This document shows, in pieces, positions 16,933-25,070 of a DNA stretch of 43,336 nucleotides. This DNA is from Planctomycetota bacterium (GTDB lineage Bacteria > Planctomycetota > Phycisphaerae > UBA1845 > PWPN01). The stretch covers positions 1 to 43,336 of the forward strand of contig JAKLEZ010000037.1 in assembly GCA_022711465.1 (NCBI GenBank). Direction: 5' to 3'. A program made the position numbers and the translations under genes. The stretch's first letter is position 1. Each line of letters begins with the position of its first letter. The notes below the pieces were generated by a model that worked only from the letters and a program-made list of their open reading frames with translations, ran no database searches and was not told where the DNA came from.

Positions 16933-17373
16933 ATGCCGACCGCGAAAGAACTCCTGTCCGAAAAGAAGGCAAAGGAGGTCATCACCGTGAGCGCCGACAT
17001 GAGCGTGCAGGATGCCTGTAAGCTCATGCGCACCCATCGCATCGGGTGTCTGGTGGTTACCCGCGGAGACCAGATGATCGAGGGCATCTTCACCGAGCGC
17101 GACGTAGTCAACCGACTGGTTGCCGAGGACAAGGACGCATCGGACACCAAGGTCGGTGAGCTCATGACGCGCGAGGTGATCGTTGTCGAGCCCGACCGCC
17201 CCATCGCGGAGATCGAGGCGATCATGAAGCAGAATCGCATCCGCCACCTGCCGGTCGCCGGCGACAAGGAGCCGCTCGGCCTGCTCTCGATCGGCGATGT
17301 GATGGCACACGACGCCTCGAAGAACAAGCAAATGGTGCACTACCTCACCGAGTACATATACGGTCGGCACTAA
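16933..17373 (+). CDS. CBS-domain-pair protein
   Basis: This 146-residue protein is a single Bateman module. CBS1 is about residues 14-70 (VITVSADMSVQDACKLM, GIFTERDVVNRL) and CBS2 about 78-135 (MTREVIVVEPDRPIAEIEAI, RHLPVAGDKEPLGLLSIGDV). Such stand-alone pairs bind adenosine nucleotides and usually regulate partner enzymes or channels. The T/S-E-R-D and S-I-G-D motifs fit nucleotide binding. It sits upstream of a USP remnant and a cation ATPase, a combination often seen in stress/energy islands. A perfect hairpin follows the stop. Confidence 0.9.
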   Translation: MPTAKELLSEKKAKEVITVSADMSVQDACKLMRTHRIGCLVVTRGDQMIEGIFTERDVVNRLVAEDKDASDTKVGELMTREVIVVEPDRPIAEIEAIMKQNRIRHLPVAGDKEPLGLLSIGDVMAHDASKNKQMVHYLTEYIYGRH

Positions 17374-17392
17374 GCGTGAACCGACGTGGACC

Positions 17393-17421
17393 CTGCGAAC
17401 CGGCTTGTTCTCGGTTCGCAG
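17393..17421 (+). terminator. hairpin, possible terminator after the CBS gene
   Basis: CTGCGAACCG (17393-17402) and CGGTTCGCAG (17412-17421) form an exact 10-bp inverted repeat with a 9-nt loop, 19 bases after the CBS stop. There is no T-run, so it may be a weak or Rho-assisted terminator or an RNA-stabilising hairpin. Confidence 0.55.
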
Positions 17422-17448
17422 CAGGAATCTCAGTAAGCAGCCACGAAT

Positions 17449-17541
17449 ATGAAGCTTGTTAAGAAGATCCTGGCTGCGGCCACCGATGTCCACGCTGATC
17501 TGATCGTCATGGGATCGGTGGGGCGAACGGGGCTCCGGTGA
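17449..17541 (+). pseudogene. universal stress protein remnant (ends joined)
   Basis: A 30-codon frame reads MKLVKKILAAATD joined directly to VHADLIVMGSVGRTGLR and stops. The first part is a UspA N-terminus, and the last is its ATP-binding G-x2-G-x9-G(S/T) neighbourhood (DLIVMGSVGRTGL). About 90 central residues have been deleted in frame, and the tail after GRTGLR is also gone. It cannot fold as a USP. Confidence 0.7.
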
Positions 17542-17584
17542 AGGGTGCCATTCGCCCGGAGAATCGCAGACTGAGGGAACAAGC

Positions 17585-20299
17585 ATGCAGACGCTACTCG
17601 GCCACCATTGGCATCACCTTCCAATTGAGGAAGTCCTTGAACTACTAAAAACTGATGAGGCCAGCGGGCTGGACCGCTTCGCGGTCGAGACACGGCAGGC
17701 GCACTTCGGGCCAAATGTCATTTCGGAGAAGCCCCGAGAGGGCCCGCTGCGCCGCTTCTTGCTCCAATTCCATCAGCCGCTCATCTACATCCTTCTCCTG
17801 GCCGCCGTGGTGACCGGCGTATTCAAGGAATGGGTCGACGCGCTTGTGATTCTCGGGGTCGTCGTCATCAATGCCATCGTCGGTTTCATACAGGAAGCGA
17901 AGGCGTTGGGAGCCATAGCTGCGCTGGCCAAGTCGATTGCCAGTGAGGCCACGGTGGTGCGAAGCGGACAGAAGATCCGTGTGCCCGCCGCCTCGTTGGT
18001 GCCCGGTGACATCGTGCTGCTGCAATCGGGCGACAAGGCGCCGGCCGACCTGCGCCTCACGCGCACGCGCGACCTTCAGATCGACGAATCCGCGCTGACG
18101 GGAGAATCGGTTCCTGCACAAAAGAGCCACGGGCTATTGCCGAAGGATACCGGCCTGGCGGATCGCAGGAACATGGCCTACTGTTCAACCCTCGTGACGT
18201 TTGGAACCGGAACAGGCGTCGTGGTGGCGACCGGCGACCGCACCGAGATCGGGCAGATCTCCGACATGATCTCCTCGACCGAAGTTCTCGATACGCCGCT
18301 GGTGCAGAAAATCAAGCAGTTCAGTCACTATTTGTTGGTGGTGATTCTCGCTTTGACGGCGGCCACTTTCTTCATCGAAATCCTGCGAGGCAAGGATTGG
18401 CTGTTCACCTTCAAGGTCGCGGTGGCCCTGGCCGTCGGGGCGATTCCCGAGGGCTTGCCTGCCGCAATGACCATCATGCTGGCGATCGGCGTGTCGCGCA
18501 TGGCCCGGCGGAATGCCATCATCCGCCGACTACCCGCAGTGGAAACGCTCGGCAGTGTCACGGTCATCTGTTCCGACAAGACAGGCACCCTCACCAAGAA
18601 CCAGATGACCGTGCAGGAGATCGTGTCAGGCGGCCTGCACTACGAAGTGGATGGTACCGGCTACGATCCCGACGGGCGAATCCGCCTGAGCGCCCCCGGA
18701 GAACTCGATGGGGCATCCACCTTGCGCGAATGCTTGCGGGCAGGGCTTCTCTGCAACGACGCCGCCTTGGTTCACAAGGAGGGGCTCTGGCAGATTCAAG
18801 GCGACCCGACTGAAGGCGCGCTTCTCGTTGCCGCCCTCAAGGGTGGATTGAAGCAGGAAGCCGAACAAGCCGCGTTTCCTCGAATCGACGCCATTCCCTT
18901 CGAGTCCCAGCACCAGTACATGGCCACGCTCCACGATGCAGGGTCCGGAAAAGCGTCGCTGGCGTACTTGAAGGGCTCCGTGGAATCCATCCTGCCGAAA
19001 TGCCAAACCAGGCTGTTGCCGGAAGGCGACGAGGGATCGATCGAGCCTGCGGAAATCCGGCGCGAGACGGATGCGCTGGCCGCCAAAGGCCTACGCGTGT
19101 TGGCTTTGGCGAGAAAGACGCTTGCGCCGGATGCCAAGTCCATCGGGCACGACGATGTCGCCGAAGGTCTTGTGTTCCTGGGCCTCCAGGGGATGATCGA
19201 CCCGCCACGCCCCGAAGCCGCCGAGGCGGTTGCCACTTGCCAGAGGGCCGGAATCTGCGTGAAGATGATCACCGGAGACCACGCCAAGACCGCAGGGGCC
19301 GTCGCACGGAGTCTGAGCATCGCAGGCGTGGATGGGACCGACGGATCGGAGAATATCGTCACCGGCCAGCAGTTGGCTGCCCTCTCCGACGACCAGTTGA
19401 CTGACCTGGTCCCGCGAACGGCGGTTTTTGCGCGGGTCAGCCCGGAGCACAAGCTGCGGCTCGTCCAGGCGTTGCAGGCCCGGGGCGACGTCGTTGCAAT
19501 GACCGGTGACGGAGTCAACGACGCTCCGGCGCTGCGCCGTGCCGATATCGGGGTGGCCATGGCCCTCGGGGGCACCGAGGTGGCCAGGGAAGCGGCGGAC
19601 ATGATTCTGACCGACGATAACTTCGCCTCGATCGAGTCGGCGGTCGAGGAGGGCCGGGGGATCTTCGATACCCTCCTGAAGTTCATTGTGTGGACCCTCC
19701 CCACCAACGGCGGAGAGGCTTTGGTCCTGCTGTTGGCGGTATTCCTGAACACCGCCTTGCCACTGCAGCCGGTCCAGTTGCTGTGGATCAACATGACCAC
19801 CGCGGTCTTCCTCGGACTGATGCTCGCTTTCGAGCGCCCCGAGCCGGGGATCATGCTGCGTCCGCCGCGCGATCCCACGGTCTCGCTCCTTACCGGCAGC
19901 CTTCTCCGGCGGATTGTCCTCGTTTCCGCGCTTCTCTGCGGCGGCGCCTTTGGACTGTTCGAGTTTGAACTCGCCAACGGAGCCCAAAAGGAACAGGCGT
20001 GGACCGTCGTCACTGCCGTGTTTGTCGTTGGAGAGGCATTCTATCTTCTCAATTCCCGCTCGCTGACTCGATCCGCATTCTTTCTGGGCCTCTTCTCGAA
20101 TCCTTGGATTTGGTTCGGCATCGCGGCCATGACGCTCTTGCAGCTTGCGTTCACCTATGTCCCGACGATGAATGTGCTTTTCGCCTCATCGCCGATAGGA
20201 ATGGGGGCCTGGCTTCGGATCTTGGGAGTTGGGCTTGTGATCTATACCGCGGTCGGTATTGAGAAGTGGCTTGTTGTGCGCCTGGGAAGACAGACCTGA
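17585..20299 (+). CDS. P-type cation-transporting ATPase (P2A-like)
   Basis: This 904-residue membrane ion pump has an N-terminal cation-ATPase domain (residues 5-60), then M1-M2 and an actuator domain with LTGESVP. M4 has AIPEGLPA (E289). The phosphorylation site is DKTGT (D331), the hinge has MTGDGVNDAPAL, and six C-terminal helices follow. Family and topology resemble SERCA/PMR1-type pumps. In M5 the N-G-G-E ligand pattern is kept, but M6 reads N736-M-T-T-A740 where Ca pumps have N-x-x-T-D. The key Asp is Ala, so the transported ion is uncertain. The stop overlaps the next remnant (TGATG). Confidence 0.92.
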   Translation: MQTLLGHHWHHLPIEEVLELLKTDEASGLDRFAVETRQAHFGPNVISEKPREGPLRRFLLQFHQPLIYILLLAAVVTGVFKEWVDALVILGVVVINAIVGFIQEAKALGAIAALAKSIASEATVVRSGQKIRVPAASLVPGDIVLLQSGDKAPADLRLTRTRDLQIDESALTGESVPAQKSHGLLPKDTGLADRRNMAYCSTLVTFGTGTGVVVATGDRTEIGQISDMISSTEVLDTPLVQKIKQFSHYLLVVILALTAATFFIEILRGKDWLFTFKVAVALAVGAIPEGLPAAMTIMLAIGVSRMARRNAIIRRLPAVETLGSVTVICSDKTGTLTKNQMTVQEIVSGGLHYEVDGTGYDPDGRIRLSAPGELDGASTLRECLRAGLLCNDAALVHKEGLWQIQGDPTEGALLVAALKGGLKQEAEQAAFPRIDAIPFESQHQYMATLHDAGSGKASLAYLKGSVESILPKCQTRLLPEGDEGSIEPAEIRRETDALAAKGLRVLALARKTLAPDAKSIGHDDVAEGLVFLGLQGMIDPPRPEAAEAVATCQRAGICVKMITGDHAKTAGAVARSLSIAGVDGTDGSENIVTGQQLAALSDDQLTDLVPRTAVFARVSPEHKLRLVQALQARGDVVAMTGDGVNDAPALRRADIGVAMALGGTEVAREAADMILTDDNFASIESAVEEGRGIFDTLLKFIVWTLPTNGGEALVLLLAVFLNTALPLQPVQLLWINMTTAVFLGLMLAFERPEPGIMLRPPRDPTVSLLTGSLLRRIVLVSALLCGGAFGLFEFELANGAQKEQAWTVVTAVFVVGEAFYLLNSRSLTRSAFFLGLFSNPWIWFGIAAMTLLQLAFTYVPTMNVLFASSPIGMGAWLRILGVGLVIYTAVGIEKWLVVRLGRQT

Positions 20300-20379
20300 T
20301 GATGAAGCGAATACTGGTTGGGCTTGGCGGAACACCGAATCGGTGGCTGCGGAGTCTGAGCGGCCGACAGCGGAGCTGA
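20299..20379 (+). pseudogene. second universal stress protein remnant (N-terminus only)
   Basis: ATG at 20299 (overlapping the ATPase stop) starts MMKRILVGLGGTP, a USP N-terminus. The frame then becomes NRWLRSLSGRQRS and stops at 20377-20379. The original USP was probably co-translated with the ATPase and was lost by deletion, leaving 12-13 codons. Confidence 0.6.
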
Positions 20380-20418
20380 CTTCACTCCGCGACAAGTCAC
20401 TCCGGAGGTGCGACAGCG

Positions 20419-21225
20419 ATGACTTACGAAACGAGTCGGCTTCTGCTTGCCTTCGGTCTAACCGCATTGGCTGGTCTGTCGACGGGCGTCGGAAGTGCCC
20501 TGGCGTTCTTTACCCAGCGGAGCCACGGCAGCTTCTTGTCCTGGGCGTTGGGCTTTTCCGGCGGAGTCATGGTCTATGTGTCCTTCGTTGAAATTCTGAG
20601 CAAGGCACGCGAGGCCTTGACCGCCGATTTTGGCGACGGCGTCGCAGGTTGGGCTACGGGCGCGGGCTTCTTCGCCGGCATGCTCCTGATTGCGGGGATT
20701 GACCGGCTGGTGCCTTCGTTTGAGAACCCCCACGAAGCTCGTCGTGTCGAAGAAATGTCCCAAGACATGAAGCAGCGGAAACTGATGCGGATGGGTTTGC
20801 TGTCTGCGGCGGCAATCGCGATCCACAACTTCCCCGAAGGACTTGCTACCTTCATGGCTGCTTTGCAGGAGCCACGGCTGGCCCTGTCGATCACGTTGGC
20901 GATCGCGATTCACAACATCCCCGAGGGAATCGCGGTGTCCGTGCCCATCTTCTATGCCACGGGCAGCCGTCGGCGGGCGTTCGGCTACTCACTCCTGTCC
21001 GGCCTGGCGGAGCCGGCTGGGGCAGTGCTTGGCTATTTGCTCGTGATAGCCTTCATGAGCCCTCGTGTGATGGGCTTCCTGTTCGCGGGGGTGGCCGGCA
21101 TCATGGTCTTCATTTCTTTGGATGAGCTGCTTCCAACGGCCCGGGAATACGGCAAGCCGCACCAGGTGATCTATGGAGTCATGGCGGGCATGGTCGTCAT
21201 GGCCGTAAGTCTGCTGTTGCTGTGA
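20419..21225 (+). CDS. ZIP-family zinc/iron transporter (ZupT-like)
   Basis: This 268-residue inner-membrane protein with eight predicted helices imports divalent metal ions. The metal-binding helices carry HNFPEG (H136-G141) and HNIPEG (H165-G170), the two ZIP signatures. A charged cytoplasmic loop (residues 100-125, ENPHEARRVEEMSQDMKQRK) separates TM3 and TM4. The ATG has GGAGGTG ten bases upstream. It follows the cation ATPase, so both may serve metal homeostasis in one transcription unit. Confidence 0.93.
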   Translation: MTYETSRLLLAFGLTALAGLSTGVGSALAFFTQRSHGSFLSWALGFSGGVMVYVSFVEILSKAREALTADFGDGVAGWATGAGFFAGMLLIAGIDRLVPSFENPHEARRVEEMSQDMKQRKLMRMGLLSAAAIAIHNFPEGLATFMAALQEPRLALSITLAIAIHNIPEGIAVSVPIFYATGSRRRAFGYSLLSGLAEPAGAVLGYLLVIAFMSPRVMGFLFAGVAGIMVFISLDELLPTAREYGKPHQVIYGVMAGMVVMAVSLLLL

Positions 21226-21296
21226 TTGCAGTGCCCGCTCCGCACATTCTTCGACGAATGCGACGACGCGGCCTCATGTTGGCGGGAGGAGCATGG

Positions 21297-21887
21297 CTAC
21301 CGATGATCGAGAACGGCGAAGATCCGGTCATGCGGTACGACCCCACGTTCAGCAAGCAACACCCTGCCGTCACGATCGATTACATACACGGTACGCTTCG
21401 TGAACAGCATGCCGCCTGCGCCATAGGCCGCGGCGATCCGCGAGTCCTGATCGACCAACACGGGGAACGGAAAACCGTGTTTCGAGGCGAAGGCGGCGTG
21501 GGAATCCTTGCTCGCCGGGTTGATCCCCAGCACGACGACCTTGCGTTCCTGGAACTTCGACCAGTCGTCTCGCAGAGCACAGAGCTGCCGGGTGCAGACC
21601 GGGGTGTTGTCCCTGGGGTAGAACACCAGCACCACGCGGCCGCCCTTCAGGAGTTCGCCGAAACGCAGGTTCCGGCCTTGATGGTCCGTCGCCCCGAAGT
21701 CTGGAGCCACCTCGCCCACGGGAATCAGGCCACTTCGCTCCGGCAGTGCCGGTGCAGACGAAGTCGAAGGCATAGTGCCACTCTCCTTTCCAGACGAGCG
21801 AGCATCGCGCGAGCCGCATCCCCCCATGAGCGCTAAAACGAGGCTCGCCACGGCCTGGTAACTTCGGATGTCGCGTTTGCGCTTCAC
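21297..21887 (-). CDS. lipoprotein peroxiredoxin (BCP/AhpC-TSA type)
   Basis: This 196-residue protein starts at GTG. The basic N-terminus and hydrophobic stretch end in LALMGGC, which fits a lipobox, so the protein is probably lipid-anchored. The thioredoxin-fold peroxiredoxin domain (about 55-190) shows VAPDFGATDHQGRNL and the active site FYPRDNTPVCTRQLC. The second Cys, five residues after the first, is as in BCP/PrxQ enzymes. It reduces peroxides with a thiol partner, here likely in the periplasm. It converges with the ZIP gene. Confidence 0.88.
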   Translation of the reverse strand: MKRKRDIRSYQAVASLVLALMGGCGSRDARSSGKESGTMPSTSSAPALPERSGLIPVGEVAPDFGATDHQGRNLRFGELLKGGRVVLVFYPRDNTPVCTRQLCALRDDWSKFQERKVVVLGINPASKDSHAAFASKHGFPFPVLVDQDSRIAAAYGAGGMLFTKRTVYVIDRDGRVLLAERGVVPHDRIFAVLDHR

Positions 21888-22239
21888 GGCGGCGCCTGGC
21901 GGTCAGCCCTCCTGGGCTCCGGTTTTGGGATATCACTATGCGGATTGTAGGCCCGTGATCAAGGCTGGACGAACCCCCTGGCTGCGGTCTGGACCACCTG
22001 TCGCGGAAGGGCTTCCGCATCGTTGCCGGCTATAAGCCGTTGGTTCGGCCTCGACGAGGTTTGCGGCAGAATCGGGCAGATTAGCATGCAGGATGGCCGT
22101 TCAAGGTCCTGATCGATGGTGAGTGTCTCCCAGCTCGCGGCATTCGTCCCGATGAGATGCTCATTTGTGGACAGACTCCCGACCACGCTATAATCGGTTC
22201 AAGTTCGTGAGCGGGGTATTGCCCATCAAGGAGTGACAG
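21888..22239. other. divergent promoter region, no gene seen
   Basis: About 350 bp between the minus-strand peroxiredoxin and the plus-strand lipoprotein. No credible coding frame. An AAGGAG at 22228-22233 serves the lipoprotein start at 22240. Confidence 0.45.
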
Positions 22240-23112
22240 ATGTTGAGGTCGATTCGTCCAGTATTAACACGTGCCGTAGTGATTGCCAGCTGCCTTCTCT
22301 TTGTTGGGTGTTCGAATCCGGTTGGATGTTCCAGTCCGCTGCCCTGGCCGGAAAGTCCGCTGTATGAAACGCCCACCAACGATCCGAATTGGGTCGCGCC
22401 CGCTAGCAAGGAAGAGGCCATGGCGGCCATGGCGGGACACTATGCCCACTACGACATCGTCGCCTACGAGGGCGAGACGCCCAATGGCCCGCTATCCGCG
22501 TTTATCGTCTCGTACGGCTTCACGGACCTGGTCATCGAAGACCGAGAGCTTGTCGCGTACGACCGCTTCTGCCATGCCGACTATATCGCCAACCAGCCCT
22601 TCGACACGGTCTTCTCGGATGCAGCCACACAGGCCATTCAGCCTCCTGGCGCAATCGTCGACGTGTATGAGGAGAATGGCATATGGAAACTCTACCGTCC
22701 CGCGACGCCGACACTTAACGGTATTGAGGGTGACCCGAGCGTGCCGCTTTCGATGGACCGCAATGATCCCTTGATAAGTGATGACGACAACGACGGGAAG
22801 CCGGGCGTGACCGTGTTCGTGAAGTTGTTCGGCTTGATTGAGGGCGAGATCTATATCGCCCGGCGCGAGATATTCCAGAACCACTTGACACTCTACTCCG
22901 ATGGTAGCCTGCGGGGCAGCGTCATCGACGACTCGGAGCAGCTCGTGATTGGGGCATCACTCGCGATTCTGGACACGCCCAACAACCCGCCCCAGCGGCG
23001 CGATCCCGGCCTGAATCCGATCATCCTCGTTCCCGTTCCCGCCGACCTCGACACCTGTGAAGATCTCATGGCCAATCGTGATTCACTGTTTCCTCATGAG
23101 CCCGAATTCTAA
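22240..23112 (+). CDS. lipoprotein of unknown function
   Basis: This 290-residue lipoprotein has a lipobox LFVGC, lipid-modified at C24. The mature part begins with a Cys/Pro-rich linker, then a domain with EAMAAMAGHYAHYDIVAYEG and FRLI-type beta strands. An acidic loop, DRNDPLISDDDNDGKPG (about residues 172-188), resembles a calcium-binding thrombospondin-type-3 or EF-like loop. No family recognised. It ends 18 bp before the VDE-like lipoprotein, in the same direction with good start signals, so the two are probably co-expressed and act at the same membrane. Confidence 0.85.
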   Translation: MLRSIRPVLTRAVVIASCLLFVGCSNPVGCSSPLPWPESPLYETPTNDPNWVAPASKEEAMAAMAGHYAHYDIVAYEGETPNGPLSAFIVSYGFTDLVIEDRELVAYDRFCHADYIANQPFDTVFSDAATQAIQPPGAIVDVYEENGIWKLYRPATPTLNGIEGDPSVPLSMDRNDPLISDDDNDGKPGVTVFVKLFGLIEGEIYIARREIFQNHLTLYSDGSLRGSVIDDSEQLVIGASLAILDTPNNPPQRRDPGLNPIILVPVPADLDTCEDLMANRDSLFPHEPEF

Positions 23113-23130
23113 CAGACGTGTGGTGCAGAG

Positions 23131-24084
23131 GTGAACAAAACATATCTTGCCGCTTTCGTTCTTCTCATTCTGGCTTTGAGTCAAGGCTGCGTCCCCTTGC
23201 CCAACACCGACAATGCCGAAAACCCGGACATCGAACTGCTCACGTGTGGCCTGACGAGATGCACGTTACCAATGATCCTCTGTGTGCTGGAACCAGCTTG
23301 TCGTGAAACACTCGCATGTAACGCGGAATGCGGTTCCGCAGGAGCGCGGAGCGATCAACAAGCCTGCCACCTGGCCTGTCAACTCGCTCAAGGACAAGAG
23401 AGCGAGATATACGCTCATTTGGTTCAATGCTTCGCCGACAACGGTTGTTTGCCATCCTTGCCCGAGGGCACGGATGGCCAATGCCTGGTTACCAGCGAGA
23501 ACATCCACAGAGTACATGTTCTCAAGGGTCTCGACGAGATCGAGGGAACATGGCGGGAGACACGGGGCCTGAACTGTGGTATCCCCGGGTCGAACTGGGA
23601 AGGCGGCTACGATTCCCTTCCATGTAGATCTGATTCCTGGGTCTATACTGCGCAGCACTGGTGGTATTATACGTCCTTCTGCGCTCCCACGGAGAACAGA
23701 AGATGCAACGCAAATGGTGCTGTCTATTTGATCGCGGAGTTCACAATAAGCGACCAGGAACCGGGCTTACTGGAAGTCTTCTACGCCAACCCACCCCTTC
23801 AACCTCAGCATGAACGCTGGTACATCCTTTCCAGGCCTGATCCGGATTGGATCATGTACACCTATTGCGGCTCAACTCCTATTGGCGAGTACGCCGGGGT
23901 GAATGTCATGACCCGCATACCCGAACCGTCCAACGCCGCAATGCCACCCGAAGTGGACGCTGCTTTTCGAGAAGCCGCCAGAGAATTCAGTTTCGCCTAT
24001 GATGACATGTGTATCACGGATCAGTCCGAATGCCCTCCCGTAACGGCGGAAGAGGATGTGCAGGACTGGGTCGATGGGTTGTGA
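23131..24084 (+). CDS. violaxanthin de-epoxidase-like lipoprotein
   Basis: This 317-residue protein from GTG 23131 has a lipobox LSQGC (C20). Residues 39-106 hold ten cysteines spaced like the plant VDE Cys-rich domain (TCGLTRCTLPMILC, PACRETLACNAEC, QQACHLAC). Next comes a lipocalin-like barrel (about 135-262), with EGTWRETRGLN and YDSLPC, then ERWYILSRPDPDWIMYTY and GEYAGVNVMTR. These match VDE's GKWYITSGLN, FDAFDC, DDWYILSS and WDGYGGAVVYTR. The tail (PPEVDAAFREAAREFSFAYD, then DQSEC) matches the segment before the plant Glu-rich domain, which is absent. VDE reduces xanthophyll epoxides with ascorbate in thylakoids. Substrate here is unknown. Confidence 0.75.
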   Translation: MNKTYLAAFVLLILALSQGCVPLPNTDNAENPDIELLTCGLTRCTLPMILCVLEPACRETLACNAECGSAGARSDQQACHLACQLAQGQESEIYAHLVQCFADNGCLPSLPEGTDGQCLVTSENIHRVHVLKGLDEIEGTWRETRGLNCGIPGSNWEGGYDSLPCRSDSWVYTAQHWWYYTSFCAPTENRRCNANGAVYLIAEFTISDQEPGLLEVFYANPPLQPQHERWYILSRPDPDWIMYTYCGSTPIGEYAGVNVMTRIPEPSNAAMPPEVDAAFREAAREFSFAYDDMCITDQSECPPVTAEEDVQDWVDGL

Positions 24085-24189
24085 ACGGCGGTGAAGACTG
24101 CGTGGATGCCTCAAGAGCCTCACCGGCTCGAGTGTCCCCCCTTTCGGCCATCGCCCTATCTCACTCCGCCTCAAATCTGGCGTTTTTCT

Positions 24190-24591
24190 GGCGGCATGGC
24201 TCACCCGAAACCGCTTTCGTCTGACCGGACGGTCCGGCGCTTGTGATTCCGGGCGCTGCCGGGTTCCATGATCGGCTTCGACCAGCAGCGCCTCCATCTC
24301 GCCTTGCGCAGGTCGGACCTCGATTCAGGCAATCTGACGCGTCCAAGGCCGGAGCAACAAGGTGGAATCGTCCGGCTCGCGGAAGTGACCGAGGACGCGG
24401 GCGCGAACGTTCTTCGCCTTTCCGATATAGAGCAGTCTCCCCTCGCCTTCGTAGAATGCGTAGGTGCCACAGCAGGTAGGGAGCAGTTTCGCTCGCCCGG
24501 CCTCCTGAACGAGGATCCGCCCCGGCGGCGCATCGAGCTGCAAGAAAGCCGAGGTCCCAGCTCCATGGGGAGTACGCCGGTCGAACATCAT
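24190..24591 (-). pseudogene. broken GIY-YIG nuclease (UvrC/Cho-like)
   Basis: ATG at 24591 overlaps the TspO stop (TGATG). The minus-strand protein has FLQLDAPPGRILVQEAGRAK and the GIY-YIG core LLPTCCGTYAFYEGEGRLLY, followed by IGKAKNVRARVLGHF. At 24327-24325 a TGA interrupts IA*IEVRPAQGEMEALLVEAD, where relatives usually have Trp; TGG-to-TGA explains it. Downstream the frame keeps some family features (ALLVEAD, HGTRQRPE) and then dissolves. The expected UvrC/Cho-like nuclease is inactive as read. It lies last in a chain of overlapping genes. Confidence 0.7.
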
Positions 24592-25070
24592 CAATTCAGA
24601 TTCCAGATCGCCAGATTGAGCGCCACGGCAAAGCTCACCCATGCCAGGTACGGAAGCATCAGCCATCCCGCCGGCGCGGAGCGCCGCCAGAACGCGATCA
24701 CCGTCCCCAGGATCGCGCACCACAACAGAACGATGTCAAGCAGCGCGGCCCCGGGACTTCGCAATCCAAAGAACAGCCCCGACCAGGCTGCGTTGAGAAG
24801 AAGCTGAATGCCGAACAGGGCCAGCGGCACAGTGGCCGCGCGGAGCCCGGTCCTGCGCCACACCTGCCAAGCGCTGATGCCCATCAGCAGATACAGAAGC
24901 GACCAGACCGGCCCAAATACCCAGCTCGGTGGGGTCCACGAAGGCTTGTTGAGGCTCGCGTACCAGCCGGGAACGCTCGGGCCTGTGACCGCCGCGCCGA
25001 TCGCCGCGGCGGCGAAGCACACCACGACGCACAGTACAAGAACAGCGCCTTGATACAGGATGATTCTCAT
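24591..25070 (-). CDS. tspO: TspO/MBR membrane protein
   Basis: This 159-residue, five-helix membrane protein binds porphyrins and related compounds. Motifs include KPSWTPPSWVFGPVWSLLY near residues 42-60, the helix-3 run QLLLNAAWSGLFFGLRSPG, and the C-terminal PYLAWVSFAVALNLAIWNLN, the last helix of the family. Bacterial TspO is linked to light, oxygen and tetrapyrrole handling. The ATG (25070) overlaps the upstream PEP-utilising gene's stop as ATGA, so expression is coupled. Confidence 0.95.
   Translation of the reverse strand: MRIILYQGAVLVLCVVVCFAAAAIGAAVTGPSVPGWYASLNKPSWTPPSWVFGPVWSLLYLLMGISAWQVWRRTGLRAATVPLALFGIQLLLNAAWSGLFFGLRSPGAALLDIVLLWCAILGTVIAFWRRSAPAGWLMLPYLAWVSFAVALNLAIWNLN

Noticed and set aside
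22188..22430. 80-codon minus-strand frame at the start of the lipoprotein gene
   Set aside because: It overlaps the lipoprotein signal sequence, which has clear start signals, and shows no motif.
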